A stretch of DNA of 12,536 bases from an uncultured Eubacteriales bacterium (GTDB lineage: Bacteria > Bacillota > Clostridia > Peptostreptococcales > Anaerovoracaceae), in NCBI GenBank assembly GCA_900542565.1, contig UQOC01000061.1, forward strand, positions 1 to 12,536, given 5' to 3'. The position numbers were made by a program, and so were the translations under genes. Each line of letters begins with the position of its first letter. The stretch's first letter is position 1. Below are positions 6,955 to 12,536 of this stretch, one piece after another. The notes under the pieces were generated by a model. The model was not told the DNA's origin. It saw nothing but the letters and a program-made list of their open reading frames with translations, and ran no database searches.

Positions 6955-8181
6955 TTATCTGTTTTTCCCAAAAAAATAATCTGTCATCAAATATCCCTGT
7001 TCAAAATGATTTCCCGAAGCAAGGGCAGCTTTCTCGTTAAACTGCCTTGTCCTGTCCTCCGGTCTTTCCTGTCCGCTGTCATAGATCACAAATGGCACCG
7101 GGTCTGATGTGTGGGTCCTTATGGAAAGAGGCGTCCTGTGATCAGGGACTACCAATATCCTGAACCTCTGTCCATCCTGTCTGAGAAAATCTACCACCGG
7201 GCGTACAGCCCTGCGATCGATGTATTCAGCTCCCAATATCTTTTTTTCCAGGCTTCCCTGATGCGAACATTCATCAGTACATTCAAGGTGCAGATACACA
7301 AAGTCCTTTCCTCTCCGGTAAGCGTCAATGGCTGCCTGGGCTTTTCCCTCAAAATTGGTGTTGAGGCTACCGGTCGCTCCCTCTACTTCAATTATCTCAA
7401 GACCTGCGAATATGCCTATGCCCTTGATAAGGTCCACTGCCGAAATAACACATCCGTCTACCCCGTATTTCTCATTGAAATCAGGCAGGGCAGGCCTTGT
7501 GCCCTTTCCCCATATCCATATGGTATTGGCAACATTGAGGCCTCTGGCCTGTCTGGCCTTGTTTACGGGATGGTCCTTGAGCAGGTCATAGCTTTTTCTC
7601 ATCATATCTGCAAACATGGCGCTGTCAGGCCCTTTGGGCAGATAGTCGCCGACCCGCCTGTCCAGCACATCGTGGGGCGGAGTCAGGTCGCATTGAGGAT
7701 CACCCTGATCCAGGATCATACAGTGACGGTACTGGGTTCCCAGATGAAAGCTTATATGTTCATCTGAAAACGCCTTGCTTATGACTTGAAGGAGCACCTT
7801 TGCTTCTTCTGTCGTAAGGTCCCCCGCCGCATGGTCTTTGATCGTAAAATCGTCATAATCTGCGGCTCCTGCCGGATCGACGGTTATAAAATTGACCCTG
7901 AAAGATATGTCCGTATCTTTCATGTCCACGCCGATGGACGCTGCCTCAAGAGAGGATCTTCCCGTCAGATATATCCTCGGATCATAGCCCATAACTGAAA
8001 GATTGGCCGAATCGCTTCCCGGACTTATGCCTTCCGGCACCGTGCGGCATGATCCTATCTCTCCTCTGGCAGCAAGGCTGTTTATACATGGCATATCAGC
8101 CACTTCCAGGGGAGTCCTGCCCCCAATGCTTTCGATCGGGTCGTCTGCCGATCCGTCAGGTACGACTATCAAATATCTCAT
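6955..8181 (-). CDS. apgM: Cofactor-independent phosphoglycerate mutase homologue (archaeal type) / proposed homoserine kinase
   Basis: A 408-residue cytoplasmic enzyme of the alkaline-phosphatase superfamily. Seen: VVPDGSADD (metal Asp9), PGSDSANLSVMGYDP (54-68) with the nucleophile-type Ser, ECTDECSHQGS, and the C-terminal VVPDHRTP...RTHTSDPVPF metal-binding signature. This matches the aPGM subgroup (TIGR02535-like), some members of which have been proposed to be homoserine kinases because they lie near threonine genes. Here it directly follows serC and is divergent from serA, which favours 2-/3-phosphoglycerate interconversion feeding serine synthesis; no threonine gene is visible. The start at 8181 is chosen because MRYLIVVPDG is the usual N-terminus and AGGAG lies 12 bases upstream; the longer frame begins with TTG inside the serC end. 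It is co-transcribed with serC (34-bp gap) and dacF (1-bp gap). Confidence 0.85.
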   Translation of the reverse strand: MRYLIVVPDGSADDPIESIGGRTPLEVADMPCINSLAARGEIGSCRTVPEGISPGSDSANLSVMGYDPRIYLTGRSSLEAASIGVDMKDTDISFRVNFITVDPAGAADYDDFTIKDHAAGDLTTEEAKVLLQVISKAFSDEHISFHLGTQYRHCMILDQGDPQCDLTPPHDVLDRRVGDYLPKGPDSAMFADMMRKSYDLLKDHPVNKARQARGLNVANTIWIWGKGTRPALPDFNEKYGVDGCVISAVDLIKGIGIFAGLEIIEVEGATGSLNTNFEGKAQAAIDAYRRGKDFVYLHLECTDECSHQGSLEKKILGAEYIDRRAVRPVVDFLRQDGQRFRILVVPDHRTPLSIRTHTSDPVPFVIYDSGQERPEDRTRQFNEKAALASGNHFEQGYLMTDYFFGKNR

Positions 8182-8215
8182 ATAGCTTAACTTCTCCTGA
8201 TGTAGTTTTGATGTT

Positions 8216-9307
8216 CTATCTGTTTTCTTCTTCAAATTTTTTCATGAAGTCTATGAGCGCCTCTATGCCTTCTTTTGGCATGGCGTTATATATGCTGGCC
8301 CTCATTCCGCCTATGGAACGGTGTCCGGACAGGTTCACAAGGCCTGCCGCCTTGGCTTCCGCCACGAATTTTTTGTCCAGGTCAGCATCTCCTGTCACAA
8401 AGACCACATTCATCATGGAGCGGTCTTCTTTGGCCACAGGATTCTTGAAAAGTCTGCTGGAATCAATGTAATCATAAAGCATTGCGGCTTTTTCCCTGTT
8501 CCTCTTTTCCATGGCCTCTACGCCGCCTGTCTCTTTAAGATGTTTGAACACCTCTCCGGCCACATAGATGGCAAAGCAAGGTGGGGTATTGTACATGGAA
8601 TCATTGTCAGCATGGGTCTTGTAGTCCAGATAAACCGGAGCCTTCTCACCAGCAAAACCTATCAGGTCTTCTCTGATGATGACTATGGTCACTCCCGCAG
8701 GCCCCACATTTTTCTGGGCCCCTGCCCAGATAACTCCGAACTTGCTCACATCCACTTTCTGGGAAAGGATGTTGGACGACATGTCTGCCACCAGAGGGAT
8801 GTCCCCCGTATCAGGCACATAATTATAAGCAGTTCCGTATATGGTGTTGTTGGTGGTTATGTAAACATAATCAGCATCGGAACGGATATCGTCCCTGCCG
8901 AATTTTGGTATCCATGTAAAAGTGTCAGCTTCAGATGAAGCCAGTACCTTGATGTCTCCGAACTTGCAGGCTTCTTTATATGCCTTCTTGGCCCATGAGC
9001 CTGTAACGGCATAATCAGCTTTGCAGGAATTTCTCAGAAGGTTCATAGGTACCATGGAAAACTGGAGGGTACCGCCTCCCTGAACGAACAGCACCTTGTA
9101 GTTATCCGGTATTTCCATCAGATCTCTGAGATTTTTTTCCGCGTCCCTGGCGATCTTTTTGAATTCGGCTGAACGGTGGCTCATTTCCATTACGGACTGA
9201 CCGCTGCCCTCATGATTGAGGAGCTGGTCCCTTACCTTCTCCAGTACCGGCAGAGGCAGCATGGAAGGGCCTGCCGAAAAGTTATATACTCTGTTATATT
9301 CTGTCAT
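8216..9307 (-). CDS. serC: Phosphoserine aminotransferase
   Basis: A PLP enzyme converting 3-phosphohydroxypyruvate plus glutamate to 3-phosphoserine, step two of serine synthesis; homologues also serve pyridoxal phosphate synthesis. Seen: YNFSAGPSMLP at the N-terminus, GGGT (77-80), VADMSSN (cofactor-contact Asp175), WAGAQKNVGPAG with PLP-lysine K199, and SGHRSIGGMRASIYNAMP at the substrate-binding C-terminus. 363 residues is family-typical. The start at 9307 is set by GGAGG seven bases upstream; an ATG at 9340 lacks a ribosome site and would add an atypical extension. It is the first gene of a minus-strand cluster (serC, apgM, dacF, uvrC) and is divergent from serA, its pathway partner, with overlapping promoters. 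Confidence 0.97.
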   Translation of the reverse strand: MTEYNRVYNFSAGPSMLPLPVLEKVRDQLLNHEGSGQSVMEMSHRSAEFKKIARDAEKNLRDLMEIPDNYKVLFVQGGGTLQFSMVPMNLLRNSCKADYAVTGSWAKKAYKEACKFGDIKVLASSEADTFTWIPKFGRDDIRSDADYVYITTNNTIYGTAYNYVPDTGDIPLVADMSSNILSQKVDVSKFGVIWAGAQKNVGPAGVTIVIIREDLIGFAGEKAPVYLDYKTHADNDSMYNTPPCFAIYVAGEVFKHLKETGGVEAMEKRNREKAAMLYDYIDSSRLFKNPVAKEDRSMMNVVFVTGDADLDKKFVAEAKAAGLVNLSGHRSIGGMRASIYNAMPKEGIEALIDFMKKFEEENR

Positions 9308-9342
9308 GGTTAGACCTCCGAAAAAAATGAAAATATACATTT

Positions 9343-9371
9343 ATTGTACCACTTTACCTCATCCGAGTAAA
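9343..9371 (-). promoter_or_regulatory. serC promoter
   Basis: Minus strand: TTTACT (9371-9366), exactly 17-bp spacer, TACAAT (9348-9343). The start is expected near 9336, giving a leader of about 30 nt. The -35 box lies in the right arm of the shared palindrome and inside the serA promoter spacer. Confidence 0.75.
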
Positions 9372-9374
9372 GTG
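9350..9374. promoter_or_regulatory. Palindromic operator shared by serA and serC
   Basis: CACTTTAC (9350-9357) and GTAAAGTG (9367-9374) are perfect 8-bp complements with a nine-base spacer, which also contains CTC/GAG. The palindrome covers both -35 boxes, an ideal position for a repressor or for mutual exclusion of RNA polymerase. The cognate regulator is unknown. Confidence 0.6.
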
Positions 9375-9381
9375 ATATACT
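9353..9381 (+). promoter_or_regulatory. serA promoter
   Basis: TTTACC (9353-9358), exactly 17-bp spacer, TATACT (9376-9381). The start is expected near 9388. The -35 box sits in the left arm of the palindrome and within the serC spacer, so the two promoters cannot both be occupied at once. Confidence 0.7.
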
Positions 9382-9420
9382 CTATATATACCCTAAAATT
9401 ACCCGATCATAGGAGGAAAC

Positions 9421-10560
9421 ATGTATAAAATCTCTACACTGAACAAGATCTCCAAAGTTGGTCTCTCCCACTTTGATGATCGATATATCATCACTGATAA
9501 GATCGAGGATGCAAACGGGATCCTCGTAAGAAGCCAGGACATGCATTCCATGGATTTTTCCGGTCAGCTCATGGCCATCGCAAGAGCCGGAGCAGGGGTC
9601 AATAATATTCCTCTCGACGCCTGTGCCGAAAAAGGCATCGTCGTGTTCAACACCCCCGGAGCCAATGCCAACGCTGTAAAAGAACTGGTCCTTGCAGGCA
9701 TGTTCCTTGCGGCCAGGCATATACCGCGTGCCCTTTCATGGGCCGCTTCTCTTACCGAGGGCGTCGGCGCCGCAGTCGAAAAAGGTAAATCCCAGTTTGC
9801 CGGTACCGAGATAATGGGCAAGACTCTGGGCATTGCAGGTCTTGGCGCCATCGGAAAAAAAGTCGCAGCATCCGCTGCCGCTCTGGGCATGAACATAGTG
9901 GGATATGATCCATTTTTCAACGGACAGGTCCCTCAGGGAGTCGCAATGTATGATTCTCTTGAAGAAATGCTGCCTCTGTGCGATTATGTGACCATACATA
10001 TTCCTGCCACCGACAGCACCAAGGGAATGTTCAACAAGGATCTCTTTGCATGCTTCAAAGATTCGGCTGTCCTCCTTAACTTTTCAAGGGATAAGCTGGT
10101 CAATGAAGTGGATCTGCTGGTTGCACTGGAAAGCGGCAAGATCTCTGTGTATGTGACAGATTTTCCTACCGACACCTTGGTTGGCAGAGACAAGGTGATC
10201 CTGCTGCCTCATCTGGGCGCTTCAACCGCTGAAGCAGAGGACAACTGCGCTTCCATGGCCGTTGAGCAGATCATGGATTATTTTGAAAACGGCAATATCA
10301 GAAATTCCGTAAACTTCCCTGCCGTAGACATGGGGCCTATAGGCGATAACGCCAGGATCTGCATACTGACAGAGGACATGGCCGATCCTGCCGGTGAAGT
10401 TATGAAATCCATCTCTCTGGGCGACACCAAGATCATCCGCACAGAAAGCGCTGTAAAGGGCCGTTTCGGATATGTTCTGGCCGAAGTTGATTCACCTGAA
10501 GCTCCGTCTCTTGTTTTCTATGATAAGAGGATATTGAGGAGCCGTTCAATAACAAGATAA
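9421..10560 (+). CDS. serA: D-3-phosphoglycerate dehydrogenase
   Basis: Oxidises 3-phosphoglycerate to 3-phosphohydroxypyruvate with NAD+, the first step of serine synthesis. Seen: ARAGAGVNNIPLDAC (substrate domain), GLGAIG (140-145) NAD loop with the distal acid in GYDP, catalytic-type Arg223 (NFSRDKLVN), His264 (LLPHLGAST), and a short C-terminal ACT-like tail (RICILTEDM... GRFGYVLAEVDS) fitting the roughly 385-residue clostridial form. Oddities: where relatives have Glu in DFPxE, this protein reads DFPTD (Asp251), and the GIxVANAP-like Rossmann stretch is GKKVAASA. AGGAGG lies four bases before the ATG. It is divergent from serC. The hairpin beyond the stop (10574-10617) can serve as its terminator, although its better T-run faces the other way. 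Confidence 0.95.
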   Translation: MYKISTLNKISKVGLSHFDDRYIITDKIEDANGILVRSQDMHSMDFSGQLMAIARAGAGVNNIPLDACAEKGIVVFNTPGANANAVKELVLAGMFLAARHIPRALSWAASLTEGVGAAVEKGKSQFAGTEIMGKTLGIAGLGAIGKKVAASAAALGMNIVGYDPFFNGQVPQGVAMYDSLEEMLPLCDYVTIHIPATDSTKGMFNKDLFACFKDSAVLLNFSRDKLVNEVDLLVALESGKISVYVTDFPTDTLVGRDKVILLPHLGASTAEAEDNCASMAVEQIMDYFENGNIRNSVNFPAVDMGPIGDNARICILTEDMADPAGEVMKSISLGDTKIIRTESAVKGRFGYVLAEVDSPEAPSLVFYDKRILRSRSITR

Positions 10561-10565
10561 ACGCC

Positions 10566-10620
10566 AAAAAAATCCCCCCGAAGACTTTTGCTCCAAAAAA
10601 GCTGATGTTTTCGGGGGAAA
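10566..10620 (-). terminator. Intrinsic terminator for the minus-strand small RNA, also shared with serA
   Basis: CCCCCGAAGAC (10575-10585) pairs with 10607-10617 over 11 bp (one G-U). In the minus direction it is followed by a seven-T run (complement of 10566-10572), a textbook intrinsic terminator. In the plus direction only AAATTATATTT follows, so it is weaker for serA. Confidence 0.8.
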
Positions 10621-10843
10621 TTATATTTAGGTTACTTTCAATCTCATCTTCGCCCTTTGCTCGTTTGCCTAAGGCAGTATTGCGTCTGCTGCACAGTGCT
10701 TTCGCATGGTGTCATAAAAGTATATCCGTGTATATAAGTATTTTTTTAAACCTTGAGTAAATGAGCAACGACGAAAAACTGATCGCAAGCAGCCTTCATA
10801 TCTGTTTTAACCATCCTCAGAAGTTGACCCCATCACTGGATTT
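10566..10843 (-). ncRNA. Putative structured small RNA of about 280 nt, family not recognised
   Basis: A complete transcription unit with no convincing protein: strong promoter just upstream, predicted start near 10843, strong terminator ending near 10566. The unit is convergent with serA, so it is not a leader of a downstream gene. Visible pairings: a long-range helix of UUCGUC/GGCGAA plus UUGCUC/GAGCAA (10763-10775 with 10649-10662) around a 1x2 internal loop; a UGCC-UUA-GGCA hairpin (10666-10676); a CAC..UGC-GAAA-GCA..GUG hairpin with GNRA loop (10692-10711); and a possible GGUUA/UAACC closing helix (10808-10812 with 10630-10634). The two-stem layout with a large internal region recalls 6S RNA, but I cannot confirm it from sequence. 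A 22-codon frame at 10746-10814 is the only plausible peptide and has no well-placed ribosome site. Confidence 0.6.
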
Positions 10844-10849
10844 GTCAAG

Positions 10850-10878
10850 ATTGTATCATCTAATCTTTTGTTTGTCAA
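10850..10878 (-). promoter_or_regulatory. Strong promoter for the putative small RNA
   Basis: Minus strand: TTGACA (10878-10873, perfect), 17-bp spacer, TACAAT (10855-10850). The -35 box is one arm of the palindrome TGTCAA-N7-TTGACA (10873-10891). An 8-base repeat TTTGTCAA occurs at 10841 and again at 10871, 30 bp apart, spanning the promoter. Confidence 0.75.
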
Positions 10879-10891
10879 CATACTATTGACA

Positions 10892-10994
10892 CAATTATAT
10901 TATTTAATCATTAGATAATGATCGTGATCTGATGATCCCGTCATACAGGGGCTTATCTTCGTTGGATTTAGTCGCTTATGCCCCAAATCTATTA
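10892..10994. other. AT-rich intergenic stretch between the small-RNA and padR promoters, with a palindrome
   Basis: Contains a perfect palindrome ATCATTA-GA-TAATGAT (10907-10922), a likely protein-binding site, followed by three GATC sites within 20 bp. GGGGC (10948-10952) and GCCCC (10980-10984) can pair over 27 bases, each next to a GCTTAT repeat. No gene is seen here. Confidence 0.45.
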
Positions 10995-11022
10995 TTGCAT
11001 TTATCATAATATTTGGTATAAT
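10995..11022 (+). promoter_or_regulatory. padR promoter
   Basis: TTGCAT (10995-11000), 16-bp spacer, TATAAT (11017-11022). A leader of about 50 nt includes GGTTTTTTTACC and ends in the ribosome site GGGAG (11065-11069), nine bases before the padR ATG. Confidence 0.65.
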
Positions 11023-11078
11023 TAACACAGTAGGTTTTTTTACCAGTACAAATCAGACAGCAAAGGGAGTGACGAGCA

Positions 11079-11429
11079 ATGACAAAAAATCGAAGCAATT
11101 TTAAAATGGGTACTGTTGAAATGATAATCTTATTCCTTCTCAACAAAAAGGATCTTTACGGATATGAAATAACTTCGCTTGTTGAAAAGTTATCTGAAGG
11201 GAAAATAGGTATCACTGAAAGTACGCTTTATCCTACACTGTATAAGCTTCTGGGGAACAATTATATATCCGACAGAGAAGTACAGGTAGGCAAAAGGCGC
11301 ACAAGAGTTTACTATCACATTGAAGAATCCGGCAAGGCGCATTTGCAATCACTTTTAACAGAATACAATAAAAATACATCCGGTATATGCAAGATACTTG
11401 CATGTGATTCACTGGATGACGCTGAATAA
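11079..11429 (+). CDS. PadR-family transcriptional regulator
   Basis: A 116-residue DNA-binding protein. The winged-helix domain spans about residues 8-90: MGTVEMIILFLLNKKDLYGYEI is the opening helix with the family's LYGYEI; ITESTLYPTLYKLL is the recognition helix with the family's STLYPxLxxL; KRRTRVYYHIEESGK is the wing. A short C-terminal helix replaces the longer dimerisation tail of larger PadR proteins. PadR proteins usually repress membrane-transport or stress genes, often the next gene in the operon. Here a hairpin follows the stop at once, so it is an orphan regulator; the nearby palindrome at 10907-10922 could be its own operator (inference). The gene and its upstream region are clearly more AT-rich than the flanking genes, a possible sign of transfer. 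Confidence 0.92.
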   Translation: MTKNRSNFKMGTVEMIILFLLNKKDLYGYEITSLVEKLSEGKIGITESTLYPTLYKLLGNNYISDREVQVGKRRTRVYYHIEESGKAHLQSLLTEYNKNTSGICKILACDSLDDAE

Positions 11430-11444
11430 ACCAGCCGGCATTGA

Positions 11445-11500
11445 AAGAGGCTGTCGCAGAATTGACATGAATATCCTGTCAATTCTGCGACAGCCTTTTA
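11445..11500. terminator. Bidirectional terminator with 20-bp perfect stem
   Basis: 11448-11467 and 11477-11496 are perfect complements (20 bp, starting AGGCTGTCGC), extended by a G-T pair and two A-T pairs, with a nine-base loop. T-rich sequence follows on the plus side and AAAG precedes it. It lies between convergent padR and the lipid-kinase gene and can end both. The unusually long perfect stem resembles a dispersed repeat. Confidence 0.85.
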
Positions 11501-11505
11501 TATTT

Positions 11506-12405
11506 TTATTCTTCCTTATCGTTTACAACTATATCTATGGCGTTATGGAGGTTTTCTATCTCTATCCTCTCACATCCTTCCTGATATTCGCCGTCCAGCG
11601 ACCAGTCCATGTTTTCATCGGCATAGATCGTAAAGCTGTCGGCATTTACAAATGTTATCTTATTGGATTCGTAGTTCTGCGTGGTCAGCATATATACGAT
11701 CTCCGCCAGTTCTATTGGATTTTTTGGGGATCTGACAAGAAGGAGCTCAAACAATCCATCGTTCATATCCACATACTGGGGATCCAGAGTCAGTATCCCG
11801 GCAAGGGATGTTGAATTGCTTATGGCTCCGAAAATATAGTCATCCTCATATGGCATCCCATTGGCTTCTATCTTAAGGTGCTGTGGCTTGATGGAAGTAA
11901 GGCTGGTGGCTCCTTCCAGTATATAAGCCAGATGTCCCAGCATATTTTTTACGCTCTGGGGAGTAGAATAAGATGTCTGGGTAAACGCCCCAAAGGAAGC
12001 CACATAAGAAAATTTTCTCCCGTTAAAGCTTCCTATGTCCAATGTCTTTAACCGCCCTTTTACTATATCTTCTGTGGCCTTCAGGATATTTGTGGACAAT
12101 TTAAGGCTGTTTGCAAAGTCGTTGGTGCTTCCTGCCGGTATATAACCGACCGGTACCCTCTCTCCGCTGTCAAGGAGGCCTGCCACCACTTCGTTAAATG
12201 TACCGTCTCCTCCGATACATGTTATCAGGTCAAATTCTCCTGCATATCGGGAGGCATAGACTGTTCCGTCACCTCTCTCGGTGGTAGTGAGGATCGTGGT
12301 CATGTATCCACCCTTTGTAAATATATCTATTATATCTGTCAGATACTTGTTCGCTTCCCTTTTCCCTGAAAAAGGATTCATGATTATAAGATTCTTTTTA
12401 TCCAT
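11506..12405 (-). CDS. Diacylglycerol/lipid kinase, DagK-YegS family
   Basis: An ATP-dependent kinase that phosphorylates a lipid alcohol such as diacylglycerol, recycling it into phosphatidate at the inner membrane face. Seen: N-terminal NLIIMNPFSGKR nucleotide region, GGDGTFNEV (65-73), the catalytic-site hallmark, and IPAGSTNDFA (89-98), both diagnostic of the family, then a beta-rich C-terminal domain containing SLDGE. 299 residues is typical. The ATG is preceded by GGGGG about five bases upstream. It has its own promoter and is convergent with padR. Whether the substrate is diacylglycerol, undecaprenol-type or another lipid cannot be told from sequence, so no symbol is given. Confidence 0.92.
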   Translation of the reverse strand: MDKKNLIIMNPFSGKREANKYLTDIIDIFTKGGYMTTILTTTERGDGTVYASRYAGEFDLITCIGGDGTFNEVVAGLLDSGERVPVGYIPAGSTNDFANSLKLSTNILKATEDIVKGRLKTLDIGSFNGRKFSYVASFGAFTQTSYSTPQSVKNMLGHLAYILEGATSLTSIKPQHLKIEANGMPYEDDYIFGAISNSTSLAGILTLDPQYVDMNDGLFELLLVRSPKNPIELAEIVYMLTTQNYESNKITFVNADSFTIYADENMDWSLDGEYQEGCERIEIENLHNAIDIVVNDKEE

Positions 12406-12436
12406 TATTTCCCCCTTTGTATCATGTTCGCTACAT

Positions 12437-12465
12437 ATTTTACATTTTTTTCTCAGAATTTACAA
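12437..12465 (-). promoter_or_regulatory. Promoter of the lipid-kinase gene
   Basis: Minus strand: TTGTAA (12465-12460), 17-bp spacer, TAAAAT (12442-12437), giving a leader of about 25 nt. Confidence 0.55.
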
Positions 12466-12480
12466 GATGATTCTGTAAAT
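12458..12480. promoter_or_regulatory. Inverted repeat over the lipid-kinase -35 box
   Basis: ATTTACA (12458-12464) and TGTAAAT (12474-12480) are perfect 7-bp complements with a nine-base spacer. It covers the -35 box and so could be an operator. Confidence 0.4.
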
Positions 12481-12501
12481 ACGGCCGTGTCAAGTTGTTG
12501 T

Positions 12502-12524
12502 GGAGTTTTTGCTTGACAAACTCC
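12502..12524. repeat. Short inverted repeat near the right edge
   Basis: GGAGTTT (12502-12508) and AAACTCC (12518-12524) pair perfectly around nine bases. It may be a weak hairpin or binding site belonging to whatever lies beyond the window. Confidence 0.3.
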
Positions 12525-12536
12525 TTGTGTTGTCGT

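Noticed and set aside
6151..7107. 318-codon open frame on the plus strand.
   Set aside because: It is the reverse-strand shadow of dacF and the end of the mutase gene; it has no ribosome site and a low-complexity Ser/Ala-rich product, while the minus strand has clear protein motifs.
9382..9420. Riboswitch or T-box in front of serA.
   Set aside because: The leader from the predicted start to the ATG is only about 33 nt, too short for a known aptamer.
10948..10984. GGGGC...GCCCC as a terminator upstream of padR.
   Set aside because: Only five pairs close a 27-base loop and no T-run follows on either strand.

Overview
The window looks like a chromosomal piece of a low-to-mid GC Gram-positive bacterium, most likely an anaerobic member of Bacillota (class Clostridia). 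The signs are strong AGGAGG-type ribosome sites, sigma-A style promoters (TTGACA/TATAAT), a DUF1292 protein, a COG2509-type FAD protein, a DacF-type carboxypeptidase, a PadR regulator and a YczE-type membrane protein. No transposase, phage gene, CRISPR array, tRNA or rRNA was seen.

Layout. Positions 1-3700 read leftward (minus strand): a DUF1292 protein; a COG2509-type FAD dehydrogenase coupled to an eight-cysteine mini-protein; a MarR-type regulator that has lost its DNA-binding core; a YczE-type membrane protein; and a short dapB (lysine/diaminopimelate synthesis). Positions 3776-9307 hold a tight minus-strand cluster transcribed serC > PGM-like gene > dacF > uvrC, with 1-nt gaps at two junctions. 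serA (plus strand, from 9421) diverges from serC. Both genes are driven from one 113-bp region in which two promoters physically overlap on a shared palindrome. SerA and SerC catalyse consecutive steps from 3-phosphoglycerate to phosphoserine, and the mutase-like enzyme may supply 3-phosphoglycerate, so this is a serine-synthesis locus joined to cell-wall and DNA-repair genes.

Positions 10561-11078 have no convincing protein gene. The minus strand there carries a strong promoter (TTGACA-17-TACAAT), about 280 nt of foldable sequence and a textbook terminator, so a stand-alone small RNA is likely. A lone padR follows on the plus strand. A 20-bp perfect hairpin then separates it from a convergent DagK/YegS-type lipid kinase, whose promoter lies near the right edge.

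Most notable points: (1) an in-frame TGA at codon 43 of dacF, between the signal peptide and the otherwise intact catalytic domain; (2) the candidate small RNA; (3) the mutually overlapping serA/serC promoters; (4) the internally deleted marR; (5) the coupled FAD-dehydrogenase/Cys-rich protein pair.
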